This document shows, piece after piece, positions 1-5,909 of a DNA stretch of 5,909 bases. The notes below the pieces were generated by a model. That model had not been told where the DNA came from. It was given only the letters and a program-made list of their open reading frames with translations, and did no database searches. The first letter of the stretch is position 1; every line of letters starts with the position of its first letter. The position numbers and the translations under genes were made by a program. The stretch is from Candidatus Parcubacteria bacterium (GTDB lineage: Bacteria > Patescibacteriota > Patescibacteriia > Patescibacteriales > UBA12075), in the NCBI GenBank assembly GCA_023142215.1, contig JAGLJW010000075.1:1-5909 (forward strand), written 5' to 3'.

Positions 1-9
1 AGTTATATG

Positions 10-40
10 ATATTTTTAGTATTACAGTACCAAAAAATAT
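10..40. other. A/T-rich imperfect palindrome upstream of the long activase gene
   Basis: Positions 10-21 pair with 28-40 around a 6-base loop (22-27, TTACAG), with one A-C mismatch (18/31) and one extra A at 32. The arms run T-rich then A-rich on both strands, the wrong polarity for an intrinsic terminator, so an operator-like site or chance pairing in AT-rich DNA is more likely. A TATGAT hexamer at 6-11 could be a -10 box, but any -35 box would lie outside the window. The 9 bases from 41 to the start codon hold no Shine-Dalgarno match. Confidence 0.25.
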
Positions 41-49
41 TTAATAATT

Positions 50-3000
50 ATGAAAAAAAGAAATAAAGTAATTATTGATGCTGGAGTTGTTAATATCAAC
101 ATCCAGTTTTATAATACCAAAAATAAAAAAATAAATAACATTTTAATAGCAAACAATGATAATCTTAGAATACTGTTTAAAAAACAAAATATTTTTAAAA
201 AAATAAAAAATCATGAAGTTTATATTACTGGAAAATTAGCTGAAATAGTAAAAAAGATTCTTAATGCTGGCAATATTATATTATCATCAGCTGCACTTTG
301 GTCAGCAGGTATTGAATTAATTAATAAAAAAAGTAATAAAGAATTTAATGAAATTGCTATTATTGATTTATCAGCTTCTGGTTATTTGCTAATTGGAATA
401 AACAAAGATGGTAAATTAAAAAAAGATACTTTGATTATTAATTCAAGATGCGGTGCTGGAAGTGGTGTTAATTTAGATAGAATTTTACAAAAATTGGCAA
501 TTGATAGAAATGAGGTAGATAAAATTTTATTTGAATATATCGGAAATGAAAATAAAGAAAAACGGGAAAAAATTAATATTAGAGCAGATCGCTGTGGCGT
601 TTTTAGTTCATCAGCAACCATATCAGATAAAAACCAAGGCATTCCCCTTTCTTTTGCTTTGGCTACTACATTAAAATCTGAAGTTGTTAAAACATGCATC
701 AAACTTCCAAATGATTTTAAAAAAGTATATTTAACTGGAAGAGTTTTCTCTTGGCAATTTGCAAGAGATTGCGCTAGAGATATTTTAAAAAATAAAGGTG
801 TTGAAATAGTTGAATATGATGAAAATAATTCTTTTCCAATTATTGGTGTTTTATGTTTAACAAATAAAATAAATTATAATAATTTTAATATCGGTGAAGA
901 AAAATTAAAAACAGAAGAAAAACTTTCATGCTTTCCATCATTTCAAACAATTAAAAAAGAATATGAAGAAAAAAATATTTATCAAAGATTGGAAAACAAA
1001 AAAGTTTTAAAATTAGAACCAAAAGAATTTGAACAAACTTTAGTTTATCTTGGATTAGATGTTGGCTCAACAATGGCGAAATTATCCATCAGTAACGAAA
1101 AGCAAGAAATAATATTTTTAAATTCATACAGCAACTCTGGCGATACAATTGATACAATAAAATCAATTTTTAGAGATCTTCAAAAACAAGAAATTTTTGA
1201 ATTAAATATTTTAGATATTGGAATTACAGGAAGTGCTAGATATCAAGTTGAGCAAGCTCTAACACAAATTTTTCCGCAATTAAAAAACAGGGTATCGGTT
1301 TTAGTTGAAAATTATGCTCACGCCAGAGGTTCAATAAATTATGCCAGAGAACATATAAAAAATCTTAAGTCAAAAGGAATAAAAAATATTAATGATAAAT
1401 TTTGTATTTTAGTTGATATTGGTGGCGAAGATACAAAATTATCAACTATTACCCTCGAAAAAGCAGAACTTTTTGATAATGCCATGAATATTAAGTGTTC
1501 TGCTGGAACAGGCAGTTTAATGGATACACTTACTTCCCTGTTTGGAATGAAAGATATTAGTGAAGCTTGTAGTCTTGCTTTTAATGCTAAAAAATCCTAT
1601 TCAATAAATGCAACTTGTGCTGTGTTTTTAATGGAAAATGCTAGAAAACTTCAAGCCCAAGGGTATCCGAAAGATGAAATTTTAGCATCTGCCAATTGGG
1701 CAATTGTTGAAAACATGGCAAGAAGTCTTTGGAGCCAGATTGATCTACCAAAAAATGCTATTACCCTACTTCATGGTCAAACAATGTTATCTGATCCGCT
1801 TCCACTAGCTGTTTGTAGTAGACTTCAAGAATTTACAGGATCAACAAATTATTGTTTAGTACCTCCATCTCCTGGACATAGAGCATGTATGGGTTTGATT
1901 AGTTCCCTCGCAAAAAAATCTATAGAAAAACCAGTAAAAATTGTATTGCAAAATCTTATTGAGAAAAAATTTACCAAGCAAATAATTGTCTGTAAAGGAA
2001 TTGCTTGTGGTGATTCTAATGCGAGATGCAATAGAACATTTTTGAGTGCAACTGGAAATGATAATAAAAAATTTAATTTTACGCTTGGTGGTTGTACCGC
2101 TATTAATGAATTATTTAGTCAAAAAGGAAAAGTAAAAGAAAAAACTCTTGATTCATATCAGGAAATTTGGAATTTTATAGATTCTCATCACTCTAAAACT
2201 AATGATAAAAATCGTTTAATAATACCTAGAAGTTTTGCTGTTAGCGAATGGGCATATTTTATTTCTAGAATTTTTGAAAATTTAGGAATAAAAACACATG
2301 TTGATAATATACAAAAGCAAGACTTAATAAATGCTCAACCATTATTTAATATTGATACCTGTGCTCCACATATTGGTGCTGTTGGGCAATATCAACGTTT
2401 AGCAAATGAAGCTCATGGAATTATTTTAGCACCACAAATTGATTTTTTACCAACTAATAATAAAAGCAAAGGAAAAACTTGTACGCTTAACCAAGGAGGT
2501 ATTGCAACTGCTAAAAATTTAGCTGAACTTAAAAACAAAAAAGCAAATTTTCATTTATTTAATCTTAATTTAACAAAACTTAAATCAGAAGATATTGCAA
2601 ATGGAATTTTTAATCAATTACAAAGTGTTTTTACATATTATAAAATTCAACCATCTTTAAATTCTTTAAAAATCGCTATTGATAAAGCTTTGGAACAAAA
2701 TAAAAAATTAAAAAATGAAGCTAGTGAGCTGGGTGCAAAATTTGCTGAAACTGCTTTAAAAGAAGGAAAAAAAATCGCATTAGTTATTGGAAGAGAATAT
2801 ATTCTCAATCCAGGAATTTATGATAGTCACGCTGGGAGATTGTTAAGAGATAAAGGGATGATTGTTTTGCCATCGTATATTTTTGATATAGAGCTTGATG
2901 ATGAATTTAAAAATATCTATTGGAAAAATCCACATTTTATAACTAGCCTAGTTAAATATTCAATAAAAAAAACACTTTATAAAAAAATAAAGAATAAGAG

Positions 3001-4717
3001 ATTGAGTGAAGTTTTTGAAAAAATTGAAAAAAAATTAAAAATACAACTACCTATTGTTCAAGTGTCAACTTTTAGATGTGGACCTGATAGCGTAACAACT
3101 CATTTAATTGCTGAAATGACCAAAAAACGTCCTTTTTTGTTAATTCAATCTGATGCAATTATTAAAGAACTAGCTCATCTTGAAAATAGAGTTAATACTT
3201 ACACAAAACAATTAGAGCAAAATTTACATTCAAAATTATTAGGAGAAAATGAATATGACTTTAAAGTTGAAATATTAAATAATTTTATAAATCAAAAAGA
3301 ATTAGACAAGAAAAAAGATGTAATTTATTTTCCAACTTTGTCTGACAATAGAACTATCACATCTGTAATTAGGTCAGCTGGTTTTACTTGTCTTGATAAT
3401 TATAAAGATGAATCGTATAATTTATCAAAATTAATTAAAAAAGGCAGAAAATACGCTGGCGATACAGTTTGTGCACCCTTGGCTGCTGTGTATGCCGATT
3501 CCCTTTTAGCTTTAGAAGATTTCAAAAAAAGGAAAATAAATAATGACCCTTTGGTAAAGAATAAAAATCGTGTTTTAATCTTCAATAATACTGGTTCTGG
3601 TCCATGCCGACAAGGTCAATATGCTGATACTCATAAATTGTTTGCTTATCAAAAATTTTCAAATTGTAAATCATGTAAAAATAAAGATGGAGATAATTTA
3701 TTACAATTCTTAATTGCTGATGAAAAAAAAGGATATGATTTTGGAATTGAAAAATGGACATTAATTCACGGTTTCAAAGGAGCAATTTTACAAGGAGTTT
3801 TGCATCAACTTAAATTTAAGTTAGGAGCAAATTGTAAAAATATTGATGAATATAATAATTTTATTTCTGATTTTAAAAAATTAAAACAAAAAATTTTTCA
3901 TATTCAAGAAAATATTGTGCCTAAAAAAAGTTGTATTAATATAATTAAAAAAGTAAAAAATATTCCTATTATAAATTTAATTTTTATATACTTTGGATAT
4001 AAATTAAATAACAGAGATGTAGAAAAAAGTTTAGCCGAATTTGCTCTTAAATGGAAAAGCTTAGAAAATTCAAAAAATGAAAATAATATTAAAATTCATA
4101 TAGACGGTGAAGTATATATGAGAGTTTCTCAAAGTGAAGAAATTTTTAGAAATTTACTTTCCATTTTAGGCTTTAACAAAATCAATTTAGAATATTCCCC
4201 ACTCTGGAGTTATTTTGAATATGTAATTCAAGAAAGAATTTTAAGTGCTGAAAATGAAATAAATAAAGAAAATAACTTTTTAAAAAAGTTTGTAAAAATA
4301 AAACTTAAACTTAAAATTTTAAATTTTAAATTTGCTCATTTTTTTATAAGAAATATTTTAGCCAAACCACTTTATAACTCAGCAAATATTTCTATGCCAA
4401 CTTTGATGTCATCAATTTTAAAATCAGCAAAAAATATTTTACCAACCCTAAAACCAAGAGGAGAATTAGCTCCATATACAGGCGAAGCAATTCATAAATT
4501 AGAAACAGGAACTGATTTGTTTTTGAATATAGCACCAGAAGGATGTATGGTTTCATCAATGGGAGAAGTTTTGACTCCAAAAATACTTGAGTTCACAAAA
4601 AATAAAGGGAAAATACAAAATTTGTTTTCTCAAGATGGAGAAATAAATGAAGAAATTCTCACTACTGCTCTACTTAAAATTTTAGGTCCCGAAAAATTTT
4701 ATCGTAAAAATAACTAA
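50..4717 (+). CDS. Giant 2-hydroxyacyl-CoA dehydratase activase / double-cubane-type fusion protein (BcrAD_BadFG x2 + DUF2229-like)
   Basis: Family role: activators of this type (HgdC/CompD, BcrA/BadF) use ATP hydrolysis and a [4Fe-4S] cluster held between two subunits to push low-potential electrons into an iron-sulfur partner (HgdAB-type dehydratase or double-cubane protein) in the anaerobic cytoplasm. Seen: residues 1-275 form a degenerate activator module (CGAGSG with C134; DRCGVFSSS with C182). Residues 331-625 form a canonical one: LGLDVGSTMAK (334-344), TGSARY (393-398), DIGGEDTK (456-463), CSAGTGS (C483) and CAVF (C523); the 40-residue cysteine spacing suits the family. Then come cysteines C648, C653, C660 and C682; a DUF2229-like part (about 722-830; IPRSFAVSEW, C771, C811); GREYILNPGI (914-923); RCGPDS (C1010); DTVCAPL (C1141); GPCRQGQY (C1186); CKSC (C1206/C1209); and EGCM (C1499). 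Length slightly exceeds the roughly 1400 residues I recall for long relatives. ATG at 50 is the first start; no SD. No transmembrane segment; substrate unknown. Confidence 0.88.
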   Translation: MKKRNKVIIDAGVVNINIQFYNTKNKKINNILIANNDNLRILFKKQNIFKKIKNHEVYITGKLAEIVKKILNAGNIILSSAALWSAGIELINKKSNKEFNEIAIIDLSASGYLLIGINKDGKLKKDTLIINSRCGAGSGVNLDRILQKLAIDRNEVDKILFEYIGNENKEKREKINIRADRCGVFSSSATISDKNQGIPLSFALATTLKSEVVKTCIKLPNDFKKVYLTGRVFSWQFARDCARDILKNKGVEIVEYDENNSFPIIGVLCLTNKINYNNFNIGEEKLKTEEKLSCFPSFQTIKKEYEEKNIYQRLENKKVLKLEPKEFEQTLVYLGLDVGSTMAKLSISNEKQEIIFLNSYSNSGDTIDTIKSIFRDLQKQEIFELNILDIGITGSARYQVEQALTQIFPQLKNRVSVLVENYAHARGSINYAREHIKNLKSKGIKNINDKFCILVDIGGEDTKLSTITLEKAELFDNAMNIKCSAGTGSLMDTLTSLFGMKDISEACSLAFNAKKSYSINATCAVFLMENARKLQAQGYPKDEILASANWAIVENMARSLWSQIDLPKNAITLLHGQTMLSDPLPLAVCSRLQEFTGSTNYCLVPPSPGHRACMGLISSLAKKSIEKPVKIVLQNLIEKKFTKQIIVCKGIACGDSNARCNRTFLSATGNDNKKFNFTLGGCTAINELFSQKGKVKEKTLDSYQEIWNFIDSHHSKTNDKNRLIIPRSFAVSEWAYFISRIFENLGIKTHVDNIQKQDLINAQPLFNIDTCAPHIGAVGQYQRLANEAHGIILAPQIDFLPTNNKSKGKTCTLNQGGIATAKNLAELKNKKANFHLFNLNLTKLKSEDIANGIFNQLQSVFTYYKIQPSLNSLKIAIDKALEQNKKLKNEASELGAKFAETALKEGKKIALVIGREYILNPGIYDSHAGRLLRDKGMIVLPSYIFDIELDDEFKNIYWKNPHFITSLVKYSIKKTLYKKIKNKRLSEVFEKIEKKLKIQLPIVQVSTFRCGPDSVTTHLIAEMTKKRPFLLIQSDAIIKELAHLENRVNTYTKQLEQNLHSKLLGENEYDFKVEILNNFINQKELDKKKDVIYFPTLSDNRTITSVIRSAGFTCLDNYKDESYNLSKLIKKGRKYAGDTVCAPLAAVYADSLLALEDFKKRKINNDPLVKNKNRVLIFNNTGSGPCRQGQYADTHKLFAYQKFSNCKSCKNKDGDNLLQFLIADEKKGYDFGIEKWTLIHGFKGAILQGVLHQLKFKLGANCKNIDEYNNFISDFKKLKQKIFHIQENIVPKKSCINIIKKVKNIPIINLIFIYFGYKLNNRDVEKSLAEFALKWKSLENSKNENNIKIHIDGEVYMRVSQSEEIFRNLLSILGFNKINLEYSPLWSYFEYVIQERILSAENEINKENNFLKKFVKIKLKLKILNFKFAHFFIRNILAKPLYNSANISMPTLMSSILKSAKNILPTLKPRGELAPYTGEAIHKLETGTDLFLNIAPEGCMVSSMGEVLTPKILEFTKNKGKIQNLFSQDGEINEEILTTALLKILGPEKFYRKNN

Positions 4718-4727
4718 AAACTTTTAT

Positions 4728-4763
4728 GGATCTGTCACCAAAACTGTAATTTGGCGACAGACC
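4728..4763 (-). terminator. Hairpin between convergent genes; likely terminator of the minus-strand operon
   Basis: TCTGTCACCAAA (4731-4742) pairs with TTTGGCGACAGA (4750-4761) around a 7-base loop, and GG 4728-4729 with CC 4762-4763 extends the stem past an unpaired A at 4730. The only non-Watson-Crick position (4737/4755) is A-C on the plus strand but a permitted U-G wobble in minus-strand RNA, so the fold is better in that direction. On the minus strand the stem begins 6 bases past the TAG of the membrane protein gene and is followed by ATAAAAGTTTTTAG, a displaced and imperfect U-tract. The plus-strand tail (CTTTATCTAA) is weaker, though it could also serve the activase gene ending at 4717. 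It is clearly more GC-rich than its surroundings, so a REP-like mobile palindrome is an alternative. Confidence 0.55.
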
Positions 4764-4769
4764 CTTTAT

Positions 4770-5585
4770 CTAATATCTAAATAATTGTCTAAACCCTGAT
4801 AACAATATACTATTTCGTAATTCATAGCCAGATTTTGTATTTGACTGTTTGCGAAATCTGATCTCTTCTTTTTGAGCACAAATTTCTATAGTAGTAATTC
4901 TGTGTCTAATACTAGGAACATTGCTAAAAATTGAAATATGAGGATTTAAAAGTGGATTACATTTTACAAATAGAAGAACTCTTCTGAATTTACCACTTTC
5001 TAAAAATTCAACATGATCTGACTCATGAATTAAAGTAGAAGCTAATTCAACTGAATCATAATTATATCTTCTCATTGCATTGGGACTCAATAATAAAGTT
5101 TTTCTATTGAAATTAGCCTCTTGAAGTTTTAAAGGATTATACCCTGCATTTACTTGAGCTTGAATTGCAGCTGGTGCCCCACTGGAAGAAAATAAACTTT
5201 TACAAATATTATTATTTATTTGTATATCTTGAATATTGTTTACAACTTTTTCATAAAATTCAGGATAATCTTTTAAGTAATTCATTGTTTCTCTTAATTC
5301 ATCCTTAAGCTCACCACCCTTTTGTTCAATTAATAAATTCACTCTTTTTTCAGCTATTTTAGTTTCTTCAAATGAATATTTTATTGGTCTGACAAAAAAA
5401 TTAAAAACGAAATAAACTATTAATAGAGATATGGTAAGTATAGAAAGTTTTTTTAAAAATATTCCAAATTTATTAAAAAATTTGAATTTATAAGAAAAAT
5501 TAAATAATTTTTTCTTATAAATTTTATGAACAATTTTTTCTTCATAGTTATCTAATATTTTATTTGTTCTTTTTTCATCATTCAT
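4770..5585 (-). CDS. Putative membrane-anchored zinc metallopeptidase-like protein (HExxH), uncharacterised
   Basis: I do not recognise a named family. The 271-residue product starts with a basic cytoplasmic stretch (1-45, many Lys and aromatic residues), has one membrane segment at about 46-65 (LKKLSILTISLLIVYFVFNF), then a roughly 200-residue domain that the positive-inside rule places outside the membrane. Residues 184-195 read TLIHESDHVEFL, an HExxH zinc motif in a helix-like context (H187, E188, H191). Downstream, IEICAQKEE (233-241) looks like the ExxA-type helix that supplies the third, glutamate ligand in gluzincins; E234 is my candidate. Residues 75-120 are charged and helical. The ATG at 5585 lies 6 bases after the stop of the glycosyltransferase gene, without a visible SD, so coupled translation is likely. 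The context suggests an envelope role; substrate unknown. That it is a real gene is near certain; peptidase activity is inferred from the motif only. Confidence 0.75.
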   Translation of the reverse strand: MNDEKRTNKILDNYEEKIVHKIYKKKLFNFSYKFKFFNKFGIFLKKLSILTISLLIVYFVFNFFVRPIKYSFEETKIAEKRVNLLIEQKGGELKDELRETMNYLKDYPEFYEKVVNNIQDIQINNNICKSLFSSSGAPAAIQAQVNAGYNPLKLQEANFNRKTLLLSPNAMRRYNYDSVELASTLIHESDHVEFLESGKFRRVLLFVKCNPLLNPHISIFSNVPSIRHRITTIEICAQKEEIRFRKQSNTKSGYELRNSILLSGFRQLFRY

Positions 5586-5591
5586 ATAATT

Positions 5592-5909
5592 CTATTGCTT
5601 AATATTATGTCTTCTATCTAAATAATTAAAACCAAAAACTATAAAAATCATTATAAATATTAAAAATAATAAAGTAAATATTTTACCACTGCTTTGCATG
5701 AATATCGCTAATAACCCAAAGAAGCTTGCGAAAAAATAATATATTAAAACTGTTTTTCTTTGCCCTAATCCTAAATCTAATAATCTGTGATGTAAATGTT
5801 TTCTGTCAGCAAAACAAAAAGGATTTTTTCCCAATCTAATTCTTCTGATAATTGTCCAAACTACATCCATTATTGGTAAAGCCATCACCAAAAGAGCAAT
5901 TGCTATTTT
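5592..5909 (-). CDS. WecA/MraY-type polyprenyl-phosphate sugar-1-phosphate transferase (glycosyltransferase family 4), C-terminal part
   Basis: The frame is open through the right edge, so the gene's start lies beyond the window; TTG, GTG and ATG codons at 5883-5891 are internal. The visible 105 residues carry PIMDVVWTIIRRIRLGKNPF (fragment residues 12-31) followed by ADRKHLHHRLLDLG (34-47). This is the cytoplasmic-loop His motif (H38, H40, H41) of the WecA/TagO/WbpL branch, which moves a sugar-1-phosphate, usually an N-acetylhexosamine phosphate, from a UDP-sugar to undecaprenyl phosphate and so starts a surface glycan. Two hydrophobic segments follow, about 51-66 (TVLIYYFFASFFGLLA) and 74-94 (FTLLFLIFIMIFIVFGFNYLD), then a short basic tail. 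MraY itself is less likely because the RxxxGxxPFxADrxHLHHrLL pattern is typical of the WecA-like branch. It is the upstream gene of the pair with the membrane HExxH protein. Confidence 0.88.
   Translation of the reverse strand, partial: KIAIALLVMALPIMDVVWTIIRRIRLGKNPFCFADRKHLHHRLLDLGLGQRKTVLIYYFFASFFGLLAIFMQSSGKIFTLLFLIFIMIFIVFGFNYLDRRHNIKQ

Noticed and set aside
382..702. 106-residue minus-strand open frame
   Set aside because: It lies wholly inside the activase coding region opposite conserved motifs (C134, DRCGVF); its sequence is a reverse-strand shadow with no recognisable domain.
1849..2031. 60-residue minus-strand open frame
   Set aside because: Antisense to the second activator module and cysteine cluster; short, no start-site signals, no domain.
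3400..3585. 61-residue minus-strand open frame
   Set aside because: Antisense shadow of the conserved CAPLAAVYADSL region; its hydrophobic look reflects AT-rich antisense codons.
3962..4006. Possible transmembrane helix in the activase (IPIINLIFIYFGYKL)
   Set aside because: Too short and bordered by charged residues on both sides inside a cytoplasmic enzyme family; more likely a buried strand or helix.
4392..4580. 62-residue minus-strand frame with a hydrophobic, membrane-like composition
   Set aside because: It overlaps the conserved C-terminal block of the activase (GELAPYTGEA, EGCM) and has no independent support.
5883..5891. TTG, GTG or ATG as the true start of the glycosyltransferase gene
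   Set aside because: The frame stays open to the window edge, and the visible part begins in the middle of a family that needs many upstream membrane segments, so these codons are internal.
1..5909. Alternative genetic code, CRISPR array, tRNA or rRNA
   Set aside because: All three genes read cleanly with the standard code and need no UGA readthrough; no spaced direct repeats and no tRNA- or rRNA-like sequence was seen, and the only non-coding stretches are 49, 52 and 6 bases long.

Overview
The window is strongly AT-rich (by eye well under one third G+C). It holds one very long plus-strand gene converging on the end of a minus-strand gene pair. The long gene belongs to an anaerobe-associated, oxygen-sensitive iron-sulfur enzyme family. 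No start codon here has a clear Shine-Dalgarno sequence. The standard genetic code gives intact frames throughout. The glycosyltransferase fragment resembles WecA-like proteins I associate with uncultured small-genome lineages such as Patescibacteria, but the lineage is a guess. A low-GC anaerobic bacterium is the safe statement.

Layout: positions 1-49 are a short non-coding leader with an A/T-rich palindrome. Positions 50-4717 (plus) encode a 1555-residue 2-hydroxyacyl-CoA dehydratase activase-type protein. It has two ASKHA/BcrAD-BadFG activator modules in tandem, then a cysteine cluster, a DUF2229-like region and a long HgdB/double-cubane-type cysteine-bearing C-terminal half. The first activator module has lost its nucleotide-binding signatures but keeps its cysteines; the second looks intact. 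Positions 4718-4769 hold a GC-richer hairpin between the convergent genes. Positions 4770-5585 (minus) encode a 271-residue single-pass membrane protein with a zinc-peptidase HExxH motif. Positions 5592 to the right edge (minus) hold the C-terminal part of a WecA/MraY-type polyprenyl-phosphate sugar-1-phosphate transferase.

The two minus-strand genes are 6 bases apart and probably co-transcribed, with the glycosyltransferase first; together they suggest an envelope or surface-glycan locus. The long gene stands alone on the other strand, with no separate dehydratase subunit gene in view, so its substrate cannot be named. Best candidates for a second look are the asymmetric double activator, the uncharacterised membrane HExxH protein paired with the glycosyltransferase, and the intergenic palindrome, which could be a terminator or a REP-type element.
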